From the NCBI GenBank assembly GCA_902476295.1, contig CABSDC010000007.1:1-55451 (forward strand): DNA of 55,451 nt, written 5' to 3'. This DNA comes from SFTJ01 sp905210415. GTDB lineage: Bacteria > Bacteroidota > Bacteroidia > Bacteroidales > Muribaculaceae. Each line of letters starts with the position of its first letter. The stretch's first letter is position 1. Below the pieces are notes generated by a model. The model was not told where the DNA came from, did no database searches, and saw only the letters and a list, made by a program, of their open reading frames with translations. A program made the translations under genes and the position numbers. Positions 8,414 through 16,639 of the stretch are shown here, in pieces.

Positions 8414-9568
8414 ATGAACGAATTATTAGCATTTTTCGGCAAGAATTTCCAACAATTCTGGGAATTCACCGGATTTTACAATGTAACAGGGCCGCATCTC
8501 ATAATGCTGCTTGTAGGTTTGTTCTTCATTTATCTTGCTATTAAGCACGAATTCGAACCTATGCTGCTTGTGCCAATCGGCTTTGGTATCTTGGTTGGTA
8601 ATATTCCATTCCAACTCGGAAACGAAATAGGTATTTACGAAGAAGGTTCTGTTCTCAACATCCTCTATAGCGGTGTGAGCGCAGGTTGGTATCCACCTCT
8701 TATATTCTTGGGCATCGGTGCTATGACCGACTTCTCTGCCCTACTGGCTAACCCAAAACTTATGCTTGTAGGTGCTGCTGCCCAATTTGGTATCTTCGGT
8801 GCATATATGGTGGCTCTTGCCTTGGGATTCGCTCCTGACCAAGCTGCCGGTATTGCTATCATCGGTGGTGCCGATGGTCCTACTGCCATCTTCCTTTCTT
8901 CAAAACTCGCACCTAATATGATGGGCGCAATCGCTGTGTCGGCTTACTCTTATATGGCTCTCGTGCCACTTATCCAGCCACCTATCATGCGTTTGTTCAC
9001 CACCAAGAAGGAACGCCTCATCCGCATGAAGCCTGCTCGCACCGTCAGCCAATCAGAGAAGATTATCTTCCCTATCTTCGGCTTGATTCTCACTTGCTTC
9101 TTCGTGCCATCGGCAATTCCATTGTTGGGTATGCTGTTCTTCGGCAACTTGCTTCGCGAAAGTGGTGTCACCACACGCCTTGCCAAGACCGCAAGCAACG
9201 CTCTTACCGACATTATAACTATGCTTCTTGGTCTCACCGTGGGTGCTTCTACTCAAGCTTCTGAATTCCTTACCCTCGACACAATTAAGATTTTTGCACT
9301 TGGTGCTATGGCATTCATCATCGCCTCTTCGGCTGGTGTGCTATTCGTTAAGTTCTTCAATCTGTTCTTGCCTAAGGGTCAGAAGATCAACCCACTCATC
9401 GGTAACGCCGGCGTATCGGCAGTGCCAATGGCAGCCCGCATCTCAAACAACATGGGCTTGAAGTACGATCCTTCAAACTACTTGTTGATGCACGCTATGG
9501 GTCCTAACGTTGCAGGTGTTATCGGTTCTGCAGTTGCTGCCGGTGTACTCCTCGGTTTCTTGGGATAA
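8414..9568 (+). CDS. mmdB: Sodium-pumping decarboxylase beta subunit
   Basis: Integral membrane subunit that releases CO2 from carboxybiotin and exports Na+, as in OadB and MmdB. The 384 residues form about ten hydrophobic segments. IIGGADGPTAIFLSSKLAP (around 149-167) is the family hallmark, with Asp154 the likely Na+-binding aspartate. A later conserved region, GNAGVSAVPMAARISNNMG, holds the Asn/Ser pair of the second half. Last gene of the operon, with a strong terminator 30 bases behind it. Confidence 0.95.
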   Translation: MNELLAFFGKNFQQFWEFTGFYNVTGPHLIMLLVGLFFIYLAIKHEFEPMLLVPIGFGILVGNIPFQLGNEIGIYEEGSVLNILYSGVSAGWYPPLIFLGIGAMTDFSALLANPKLMLVGAAAQFGIFGAYMVALALGFAPDQAAGIAIIGGADGPTAIFLSSKLAPNMMGAIAVSAYSYMALVPLIQPPIMRLFTTKKERLIRMKPARTVSQSEKIIFPIFGLILTCFFVPSAIPLLGMLFFGNLLRESGVTTRLAKTASNALTDIITMLLGLTVGASTQASEFLTLDTIKIFALGAMAFIIASSAGVLFVKFFNLFLPKGQKINPLIGNAGVSAVPMAARISNNMGLKYDPSNYLLMHAMGPNVAGVIGSAVAAGVLLGFLG

Positions 9569-9596
9569 TATTTTATAAAACCCTATCATTTATTAT

Positions 9597-9632
9597 ACGG
9601 CAGACATATCAATGCGATATGTCTGCTTTTTT
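9597..9632 (+). terminator. Terminator of the mce-mmd operon
   Basis: GCAGACATATC and GATATGTCTGC form an 11-base perfect stem with a short loop, followed by TTTTTT. Textbook intrinsic terminator on the plus strand. Confidence 0.9.
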
Positions 9633-9690
9633 ATTATCAAACACCATTCAAATCGGATACAAAAGATTTTCTAAAGGTATAATATTTTCG

Positions 9691-9698
9691 TAACTTTG
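9691..9698 (+). promoter_or_regulatory. -7 box upstream of the GH13 leader
   Basis: TAACTTTG is a perfect -7 element. It lies 273 bases before the amylase start, so it implies a long leader or a separate small RNA. No clear -33 box was seen. Confidence 0.55.
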
Positions 9699-9785
9699 CA
9701 CTGCGTTAAGCCCAATATTACCAAATCAGCCATTAACCTATTGCCCGATTTGCGATAATATCGTTGGGGCGTGCAAGTTTTTTCC
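9696..9785 (+). ncRNA. Nested hairpin ending in a T tract; small RNA or attenuator candidate
   Basis: Four nested helices can form: TTGCAC/GTGCAA (9696-9701 with 9771-9776), CCCAA/TTGGG (9711-9715 with 9764-9768), TATTA/TAATA (9716-9720 with 9756-9760) and AAATC/GATTT (9723-9727 with 9747-9751). GTTTTTT follows at 9777-9783. The outermost arm overlaps the -7 box and would not be transcribed. The unit looks like a promoter, a structured 80-base RNA and an intrinsic terminator. It could be a small RNA gene or an attenuator for the GH13 gene. Nothing else recognisable lies between 9785 and 9970. Confidence 0.4.
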
Positions 9786-9970
9786 TTCATAACCACGTTT
9801 TGCTTGGCTTTTGATTTCATCAATAAATTAAAAGCGAGTATTTGACGTGATATAATCGACCAGAAAAATTGCCATAGCCACAAAAAATTTATTGAGCATT
9901 AGCGGCCCATAAATGGGACAAACAAAACATAGTCATAAACAATTAAAACAATAATTATCACACTTGCTTG

Positions 9971-11656
9971 ATGGAAAACTCCAAGCCAATAATATACCAA
10001 TTATTTCCACGACTCTTCACCAACACCTGCGATAACTGCACCCCTAATGGCACCATCTCCCAAAACGGAGTTGGCAAAATGAATCAAATCGACCCCAAAG
10101 TACTGCAATCAATTAAATCGCTCGGCGTTACCCACGTTTGGTACACCGGGGTGATAGAGCATGCACAAGCCACCACATATCCGGGCATCGAACCTGACAA
10201 TGTGAACGTGATAAAAGGCAAAGCTGGCAGTCCATACGCTATAAAAGACTACTACGACATCGACCCCGACATCGCCGAAGATGTACCAAACCGCATCGGC
10301 GAATTTAAGTCCCTCGTTGATCGCACACATAAAGCAGGAATGAAAGCGATTATCGACTTCGTTCCCAACCACGTGGCTCGTCGCTACCATTCCGACGTGC
10401 GCCCTAATGGCGAGCACGATTTCGGTGAAGACGACGATACCACACAATGGTTCAACCCAAACAACAATTTCTACTATATCAACGAACCCTTTGCCCCTCA
10501 CTTCAGCCTTGGCGAGGGAAAAGACCGATATGAAGAGAATCCTGCTAAAGCCACTGGCAACAATTGCTTCTCGGCTCACCCAGGCATGTGCGATTGGTAT
10601 GAGACCGTGAAGCTCAACTATGGCATCGACTACTCAAACAACAACTGGCACTTCTCTCCTATCCCAGACACTTGGCAAAAGATGCTCAAAATTATCTCGT
10701 ATTGGGCAGCGATGGGCGTAGACGGTTTTCGTTGCGATATGGCATTCATGGTCCCTGTGGAGTTTTGGAATTGGATGATTCCCAAGATCAAAAAAGAATA
10801 TCCTAATGTGATATTCATCGCCGAACTCTACGACACTCACATCTACCGTCAATTCCTGTTCGACGGACACTTCGACTACCTATACGACAAAGTGAACCTC
10901 TACGACACTCTGCGCGCTGTGATGTGCGGATTCGACTCTGCATCACGCCTGTCGCAATGCTGGCACGTGGTAGACGGCATCGGTCACAAGATGCTCAACT
11001 TCCTTGAGAACCACGACGAGCAACGCATTGCTTCGCCTCAATTTGCCGGAGATGCCCGAAAAGGTATCCCTGCCCTAATTGTGAGTGCCACAATGTCTAC
11101 CGGCCCATTTCTCATCTATCAAGGACAAGAACTTGGCGAACCAGCCGCTGATGCCGAAGGATTTAGCGGACTCGATGGTCGCACCACCATATTCGACTAT
11201 TGGAGCATTCCATCTGTGCGCCGCTGGTATAACAATGGAAAATGCGACGGCCGCAAATCAACCGCCGAAGAGAAGAGCCTAAGAAAACTTTATGGCACCG
11301 TGCTTTCTGTCTGCAACAAGGAGAAAGCTATCAGCCAAGGCGGTTTCTTCGACTTGATGTATGTCAACTATGGCACACTCAACGCCAATAAGCAATATTG
11401 CTACCTTCGCCACCACGAGGGCGACCTACTGCTTATTGTAGCAAATTTCGACTCAGAGGCTGCCGATATCAATGTGGTGATACCAAGCCACGCTTTTGAT
11501 TGCATCGGCTTCAAAGAAGGCGAATACTCCGGAAAAGACCTGATTTCCGGCAAGACAAAAGCCTACACCCTCATGCACGACCAACCTATATCGCTCAGCA
11601 TTGAGGCTCAAAATGGCGTAATCATCAAACTCAAAAGAAAAAAGTCATCGAAATAA
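9971..11656 (+). CDS. Alpha-amylase family glycoside hydrolase (GH13)
   Basis: Predicted alpha-glucan-active TIM-barrel enzyme of 561 residues. No signal peptide is visible, so it should act in the cytoplasm on imported or stored maltodextrin-like glucans. The family motifs are in order: DFVPNHV near 129-135, GFRCDMA with nucleophile Asp256, IAELYD with acid/base Glu285, and ENHDE with Asp349 as transition-state stabiliser. A C-terminal beta domain (about 460-560) follows. A TTG triplet directly before the ATG is an alternative start, but ATG at 9971 is preferred. The substrate cannot be read from sequence. Possible regulation by the leader hairpin at 9696-9785. Confidence 0.9.
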   Translation: MENSKPIIYQLFPRLFTNTCDNCTPNGTISQNGVGKMNQIDPKVLQSIKSLGVTHVWYTGVIEHAQATTYPGIEPDNVNVIKGKAGSPYAIKDYYDIDPDIAEDVPNRIGEFKSLVDRTHKAGMKAIIDFVPNHVARRYHSDVRPNGEHDFGEDDDTTQWFNPNNNFYYINEPFAPHFSLGEGKDRYEENPAKATGNNCFSAHPGMCDWYETVKLNYGIDYSNNNWHFSPIPDTWQKMLKIISYWAAMGVDGFRCDMAFMVPVEFWNWMIPKIKKEYPNVIFIAELYDTHIYRQFLFDGHFDYLYDKVNLYDTLRAVMCGFDSASRLSQCWHVVDGIGHKMLNFLENHDEQRIASPQFAGDARKGIPALIVSATMSTGPFLIYQGQELGEPAADAEGFSGLDGRTTIFDYWSIPSVRRWYNNGKCDGRKSTAEEKSLRKLYGTVLSVCNKEKAISQGGFFDLMYVNYGTLNANKQYCYLRHHEGDLLLIVANFDSEAADINVVIPSHAFDCIGFKEGEYSGKDLISGKTKAYTLMHDQPISLSIEAQNGVIIKLKRKKSSK

Positions 11657-11679
11657 TATTACGATATAGTAAAATTGTA

Positions 11680-11687
11680 TAACTTTG
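11680..11687 (+). promoter_or_regulatory. -7 box of prs
   Basis: TAACTTTG, 30 bases before the prs start codon. It separates prs from the amylase gene, whose stop is 60 bases upstream. Confidence 0.6.
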
Positions 11688-11716
11688 CATAGAATTTAAT
11701 TAGCCCCATAAAACTT

Positions 11717-12658
11717 ATGAATAGTAACACTCCTTTTAAGATTGTTTCAGGAACAAGATCCCGTTATCTTGCAGAGGAAATCGCAAAGAATCTTGGTGTA
11801 GAATTAGGTAAAATGAACATTCAATACTTCGCCGACGGCGAGTTTGAAGTTTGTTTTGAAGAGCCAATCCGTGGCTGCGAGGTATTCATCGTGCAGTCTA
11901 CATTCCCTAACAGCGACAATTTGATGGAACTTCTCCTTATGATTGATGCTGCTAAGCGCGCTTCTGCTAAGTCAGTTGTTGCCGTAATCCCTTATTTCGG
12001 ATGGGCTCGTCAAGACCGTAAGGACAAACCACGTGTCTCTATCGCAGCAAAGCTTGTTGCTGACCTTCTCGTGGCTGCTGGTGTAAACCGCATCATCACC
12101 ATGGACCTTCACGCCGATCAGATTCAAGGCTTCTTCAACATCCCTGTTGACCACCTTTACGCTTCTTCTGTGTTTATTCCTTACATCCAATCACTCAAAC
12201 TCAAGGATTTGGTGATTGCTTCGCCAGACGTTGGTGGTGCAAAACGTGCTAATAGCTACGCTAAATTCCTCGGCGCTCCATTGGTACTCTGCCACAAGCA
12301 ACGCGCTAAAGCAAATGTAGTGGAAAGCATGACAATCATCGGTGAAGTGGAGAATAAAGACGTTATCCTTATCGACGACATGGTGGATACTGCAGGCACT
12401 ATCTGCAAGGCTGCCAACCTCATGAAGGAAAACGGCGCTCGCTCGGTGCGCGCTTTGGCTTCTCACGCTATCATGAGCGACCCTGCTACCGAACGCGTTA
12501 CTGCAAGCTCTCTCGAAGAAATGATTTTCTCTAACTCAATTCCTTACACTAAAGGTTGCGAAAAAGTCACTATCATTTCTATCGCTGCTATGTTTGCTGA
12601 AACTATCACTCGCGTTCACAACAACCAATCTATTAGTTCACAATACTTGGTTAAGTAA
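11717..12658 (+). CDS. prs: Ribose-phosphate pyrophosphokinase (PRPP synthetase)
   Basis: Cytoplasmic enzyme making PRPP from ribose 5-phosphate and ATP, for nucleotide, histidine, tryptophan and NAD synthesis. The N-terminal KIVSGTRSRYLAEEIAKNLG and QYFADGEFEV regions, the ATP-binding DLHADQIQGFFNIPVDHL stretch, and the PRPP loop VILIDDMVDTAGT are all present. The 313 residues match the class I family. Its own promoter precedes it and a bidirectional terminator follows, so it is monocistronic. Confidence 0.97.
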   Translation: MNSNTPFKIVSGTRSRYLAEEIAKNLGVELGKMNIQYFADGEFEVCFEEPIRGCEVFIVQSTFPNSDNLMELLLMIDAAKRASAKSVVAVIPYFGWARQDRKDKPRVSIAAKLVADLLVAAGVNRIITMDLHADQIQGFFNIPVDHLYASSVFIPYIQSLKLKDLVIASPDVGGAKRANSYAKFLGAPLVLCHKQRAKANVVESMTIIGEVENKDVILIDDMVDTAGTICKAANLMKENGARSVRALASHAIMSDPATERVTASSLEEMIFSNSIPYTKGCEKVTIISIAAMFAETITRVHNNQSISSQYLVK

Positions 12659-12688
12659 TTCTGCAAAGGAAATCAATTTACGCAATAT

Positions 12689-12722
12689 AAAAAAATCGGG
12701 GCTTTTCAGTCCCGATTTTTTA
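12689..12722. terminator. Bidirectional terminator between prs and the macro-like gene
   Basis: AAAAAATCGGG and CCCGATTTTTT make an 11-base stem with a 10-base loop. Each strand ends in six or more T, so it can serve both converging genes. Confidence 0.85.
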
Positions 12723-13577
12723 GTTCTTATAAAACGCTTTCAGCACTTTGGCAAATACATCGTTTGGCAACACACAATCGAACAATCGCATTGAGGAGCG
12801 CAACTTCACGGCATCAATCTCACTGCCCATGATTTGCTCAATATCATCCTTCCTATGGCTGAGCAACGCTTCGCAGCATTCGCGCAAGCGATGCGCAAGT
12901 TTATCATTGGCAAGATATGCTTTAGCTTCCTTTTCGCCATCCAATCCATAGTATTGCGAATAGTAGCTATATCCCAAACCTTTCTGCTGCGGAAAGATAA
13001 ACCATACCCAATGATTGCGTTTTCTTCCCGAGCGCAGTTCGTCAAGCACCATCTCATACACTTCATCCTGCGCATCGACGAATCGTTGCAAATCATACTT
13101 CTCCGGCTTTCCAATAATCGACCAAAACTCTGCGGGCAAACACACATTCTGAATATCGGCACACTTCGCAAACATTGGCGCCACCTCTTCTGGTGTCATG
13201 CCAGCTATGCCACAACCAACGAGAGTCACCAAAAATCTTCTCTCAGGATGCTCTTTCGCATAAGCGACAAAGTCGTCCACATCCCTTCGCATCTCATCGA
13301 TGCCACTCATCGTGTCGATAGCATAACTATCGCCTTGCATGCCATGTCCTTGGCCCAACTTTGCACCAAATTTTCTCATTGCCGTAAGCGCCGCACCGCC
13401 ATAATGCATCCCATCGGCATTCGAACCGAACACAAACACCTCTCCGGGCTTCAACATCGTGATCATATTAGGAGTCACACGGTAGTTCGAGTCGACCTCG
13501 CGTCGAACTTTCTCCAAATCCTGCCCCTCAGCGTCCACCGATGACCTCTTACGCCATTTTGCAAACAAATTCTTCAT
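12720..13577 (-). CDS. Macro-like (A1S_2505 type) domain fused to DUF1810
   Basis: Cytoplasmic 285-residue protein with two modules. Residues 40-152 (VFVFGSNADGMHYGGAA, FLVTLVGCGIAGMTPEEVA) resemble the macro-like A1S_2505 family often found near phage genes, a fold that can bind ADP-ribose. Residues 160-285 (RFVDAQDEVYEMVLDELRSG, NHWVWFIFPQ) are a full DUF1810 domain. No catalytic role is established for either as far as I recall, so ADP-ribose or NAD-derived chemistry is an inference. It has its own promoter and shares a terminator with prs, and nothing around it is phage-like. Confidence 0.75.
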   Translation of the reverse strand: MKNLFAKWRKRSSVDAEGQDLEKVRREVDSNYRVTPNMITMLKPGEVFVFGSNADGMHYGGAALTAMRKFGAKLGQGHGMQGDSYAIDTMSGIDEMRRDVDDFVAYAKEHPERRFLVTLVGCGIAGMTPEEVAPMFAKCADIQNVCLPAEFWSIIGKPEKYDLQRFVDAQDEVYEMVLDELRSGRKRNHWVWFIFPQQKGLGYSYYSQYYGLDGEKEAKAYLANDKLAHRLRECCEALLSHRKDDIEQIMGSEIDAVKLRSSMRLFDCVLPNDVFAKVLKAFYKN

Positions 13578-13643
13578 ATCAGCCTGTATTTTTCTGTCCT
13601 AATCTATCTTAGATATAACATGCTATATCATAGCCTTACTACA

Positions 13644-13674
13644 CAAAGTTACTCATTTCCCCCGATTTTCCAAA
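13644..13674 (-). promoter_or_regulatory. Promoter of the macro-like/DUF1810 gene
   Basis: On the minus strand the -7 box is TAACTTTG (13651-13644) and TTTG lies at 13674-13671, 19 bases upstream. The leader is about 60 bases. Confidence 0.7.
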
Positions 13675-13691
13675 CCAGAATAAACCCCAAA

Positions 13692-13722
13692 GGGCTCCCA
13701 TCCTAATGCAGAATGGGAGCCC
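13692..13722 (-). terminator. Terminator after the GH9 gene
   Basis: GGGCTCCCAT and ATGGGAGCCC form a 10-base perfect stem with an 11-base loop, 28 bases beyond the GH9 stop. The T run after it on the minus strand is short (TTT), so it may be a weak or factor-assisted terminator. Confidence 0.65.
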
Positions 13723-13749
13723 TGTATTTATTAAACTATATTACGTCGA

Positions 13750-16272
13750 TTATTTTATGTTGAGACCGATTGCTTCATCAACGCTTGTGAAGTCGTAACC
13801 CTTCTTCTTCAAGGTTGAAATAAGTTTTGGCAACATATCATAGAACTTATCGGTGCGCGATGGTTCTGTGCCAAAATGCACCATCAAGATTTGTCCGTTA
13901 AGAGTTTCCTTGCGTTCGCACTTCATCAATTGATTCCAAAGTTGCTTACTTGAGCGATACTTAGGCATATCTGGTGTGGTGTAGTCGTCGCTTGTGCCAG
14001 TGCCAGGAGTGAAGTTAATCACTTGCAGACCCATTTCCTTTGCCCAAGATGCTACAGTAGAATTGTAGTACTCGTATGGAGGAATGAAATAAGGTGCTTC
14101 GCTCTTGCTGATGCCCATGCTACGAAGTGCTTCGAATCCCTTCTGAATGTCGGCAACAAATTCATCCTTGCTTACGAGAAGAGAATCCTTGTTTTCCCAA
14201 GGCATATACAGCAAGTGGCCATTGCTGTGTGTGCTGATGTAGTGGCCATCGGCGCGGAGGCGCTTCACAACATCTGGATACATCTCAATGAATGTGCCTG
14301 TAAAGAAGAACGAACCCTTCACGCCATACTTCTTCAATGTAGAGATAATCTTCTCAGCGCCATCAGCACGATTGTGTGCTGTGAACACGAGGCTGATGTT
14401 TTTCTTTGAAGGATCGGTGCGTACTATACCACCATCGCGATATACATTCTTGTCGGTTGCTGCTTCGCTTTGCATACGGCCTTCTTCTTGATAAGTAGAA
14501 AGTGGGAATGTGAGCGATGCAGTGCCGTCCATAGTTGGCTCGTTGGTAGAATAGTCGTGCATATTGTCGTGGAAGACCATATAATTCATTTGGAAATCAT
14601 CGTAGTTGTTAGGGGCTTGACCATTTTTCACGTCACCAACAAGGTTCACACCACGCAAGCTCTCAAAGATTGAGCGATATACAGGGCCGTCAACCAAACC
14701 GCCTGTTGTGTTGCCCACCTCTTGAAATACGAGGCAAGAGTGTGGTTGCTTAGGATAGTTGCCACCCATTGGCAATTCCACAATCATACTTACGCCCCAA
14801 GGGTTACAGCCAAAGAGCCAGTCGCGCAACGAGCCTTCCATTTCCTCAAATTGAGTGTCGCCAGTGAGTTGACGATAAAGGATACATTGTGTGAGCATAG
14901 CAGTGGTGAGGTTGTTTGAACACCACACGCTTGGTATACCATTGAGGAATGGAGAATCCAATTCCTTAGCACGGTCCATCACGCGTTGAATGCCCGAACG
15001 CAAATTGCGGATAAATTCCTTCTTCACACGAGCATCACCGGTGTTAGCAATCTGATAGTGACCCATATTCATAAATGGATATATCTGATAGTGCTTCACA
15101 CTGTCGGCTCCCATCCATGGAGTGATAGGTTCGCGACGGCCATACTCAAGCGCTTGTGTGAAATATTTCTTGTCACCAGTAGCGTGATAGAGCTCTATAG
15201 CACCGAGTTCCATATCATCCACCCAGTTGTCTTCCTCATAGATATATGGAGAAACCACCGAAGCAGTTTGGCAATTACCAGGCTTGTCGAGGCCCACTTG
15301 ATAAGCATCAGCGGCTTTCGAACCGATAAGCGCTGCGAATTCTGGATAGAATGGCTTCAAGATCTTAGAACCAAGGGCAAAGTCTGATGCAAACTTACCA
15401 GCCGTGCTTGCCACTCCCATAGTGGCATTAAGGAATTTGCCACGTTGTTGCTTTTCACCTGTACAGAAATACACTGGGCGACCGTTATTCTTGCCATAAC
15501 CATAATCGGCAGGGTCGTCCTTTGGCAATTTCATACCCACGTGGTCGCGGTCGTCGGCGAGCTGATTGTAGAGTTCACCCTTTTCAGGATTCATGCGATT
15601 GAGCCAATCCATACCCCAATAGATTTCGTCTATAATGTCAGGAATACCATTGGCTCCTGGTTCGCCATTTGCTTGATGATAGTCGCCGAATGCCGATGGA
15701 TTTTGCTGATAAGCAAACATCATCTGATAGATGGCATTGGCTGTAGTGGTGGTGTATTGCAAGCAGTCGCTGGCATCGTGCCAACCACCTCTCACATCGA
15801 GGAATTGACCAGTCTTTGTAGGGTGATATACAATGTATCCGTCTTTTTGGTGACAGCTGTCGCCCAAGAATGGGTTGTAGCCACAACGTTGCTGACGCAT
15901 ATAACGGAGCACAAAATCTGCAGTACCATTATATACAGCGCCATTGATGGCAAATGCTTGTGAGCGGGTATCTCCCACCTTAACGTAATATGTACCTTGA
16001 TTTGTAAATTTTGAGAAATCGAGGCGATAAGTAGATTTCATCTTACCATAAGGGGCAGTAGGCTTAACAGTATTGCCAGTAAAAGCCACTTCGCCGGTGA
16101 ATGCATCAATCAACTGAAACGATTTCACATCGCGGGCTTCATTACATAGAAGCACCGCCACCTTTGTAGCCTTTGGCAAATAGCCCAATTGGTTGATTCT
16201 AATCCATTCGCCAGCCCAAGCCGAAGCTACAGCCAGAATGGTGAACAGAATGGTTAAAGTTTTTCTTCTCAT
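13750..16272 (-). CDS. Secreted GH9 glycanase with polysaccharide deacetylase-like C-terminus
   Basis: Predicted exported 840-residue beta-glucan enzyme. A signal peptide (about 1-20) leads into an Ig-like N-terminal GH9 domain (21-110: IRINQLGYLP). The GH9 barrel (about 112-595) has GGWHDASD with Asp166 and Asp169 as base candidates, and STNEPTMDG with Glu578 as the acid. Residues 625-838 resemble a NodB/CE4 deacetylase: HSNGH at 682-686 gives two metal-binding histidines, but the usual TFDD motif reads VFTAHN, so the catalytic Asp is missing, and the usual R-x-x-P-Y reads FIPPY. The C-terminus may therefore be a modified enzyme or a binding domain. No polysaccharide utilisation genes flank it. 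Confidence 0.88.
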   Translation of the reverse strand: MRRKTLTILFTILAVASAWAGEWIRINQLGYLPKATKVAVLLCNEARDVKSFQLIDAFTGEVAFTGNTVKPTAPYGKMKSTYRLDFSKFTNQGTYYVKVGDTRSQAFAINGAVYNGTADFVLRYMRQQRCGYNPFLGDSCHQKDGYIVYHPTKTGQFLDVRGGWHDASDCLQYTTTTANAIYQMMFAYQQNPSAFGDYHQANGEPGANGIPDIIDEIYWGMDWLNRMNPEKGELYNQLADDRDHVGMKLPKDDPADYGYGKNNGRPVYFCTGEKQQRGKFLNATMGVASTAGKFASDFALGSKILKPFYPEFAALIGSKAADAYQVGLDKPGNCQTASVVSPYIYEEDNWVDDMELGAIELYHATGDKKYFTQALEYGRREPITPWMGADSVKHYQIYPFMNMGHYQIANTGDARVKKEFIRNLRSGIQRVMDRAKELDSPFLNGIPSVWCSNNLTTAMLTQCILYRQLTGDTQFEEMEGSLRDWLFGCNPWGVSMIVELPMGGNYPKQPHSCLVFQEVGNTTGGLVDGPVYRSIFESLRGVNLVGDVKNGQAPNNYDDFQMNYMVFHDNMHDYSTNEPTMDGTASLTFPLSTYQEEGRMQSEAATDKNVYRDGGIVRTDPSKKNISLVFTAHNRADGAEKIISTLKKYGVKGSFFFTGTFIEMYPDVVKRLRADGHYISTHSNGHLLYMPWENKDSLLVSKDEFVADIQKGFEALRSMGISKSEAPYFIPPYEYYNSTVASWAKEMGLQVINFTPGTGTSDDYTTPDMPKYRSSKQLWNQLMKCERKETLNGQILMVHFGTEPSRTDKFYDMLPKLISTLKKKGYDFTSVDEAIGLNIK

Positions 16273-16416
16273 GACATTTAAATAAAAATAATTTTCAAAG
16301 TATTATAGTAGTTTAGTATTCTGGTATAAAGATATAAACAATTAATAAAATAAACGTCATATAACAACGAAAATTATTGAAATACTGACTATTAAAGGAT
16401 GTTAAGTATCATTAAG

Positions 16417-16469
16417 GTTTGTGTGTTTACGCATAGGTTTTTGCAGTAGCAAAAGTATAAAACACACCC
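16417..16469. promoter_or_regulatory. Inverted repeat upstream of the GH9 gene
   Basis: GTGTGTTT (16421-16428) pairs with AAACACAC (16460-16467), enclosing a second stem TTTTGC (16439-16444) and GCAAAA (16449-16454). A minus-strand TACTTTTG -7 match (16457-16450) sits inside it. A weaker TATCTTTA box lies at 16334-16327, nearer the GH9 start. It could be an operator or an RNA hairpin in the GH9 leader. The 16273-16639 gap holds no gene. Confidence 0.35.
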
Positions 16470-16553
16470 TTAGTAGGCTGACACTAAACCAAAAGAATGC
16501 CGCTAATCCCATCATAGAAAAAGTGGCATTTGATAAAAATTTTCACAATTTGA

Positions 16554-16579
16554 TGCACAAAGACGACGGTCTTTTGCAC
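16554..16579 (-). terminator. Probable terminator after menE
   Basis: Minus-strand hairpin GTGCAAAAGAC / GTCTTTGTGCA with a CGTC loop and one bulged base, about 60 bases past menE. The following T tract is interrupted (CAAATTGTGAAAATTTTT), so confidence is moderate. Confidence 0.45.
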
Positions 16580-16639
16580 CTTTAGCTCAATTCGGGAATT
16601 AGGAATTTGGTGCCCAATTCGTGCATCTGGGATTTATGG

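Noticed and set aside
9741..9760. A possible third copy of the dispersed leader repeat (TGCCCGATTTG)
   Set aside because: Only 11 bases match copy B and they fall in the loop of an unrelated hairpin.
9671..9883. A 70-codon minus-strand frame upstream of the GH13 gene
   Set aside because: It lies over the plus-strand -7 box and nested hairpin, has no minus-strand promoter and no recognisable sequence.
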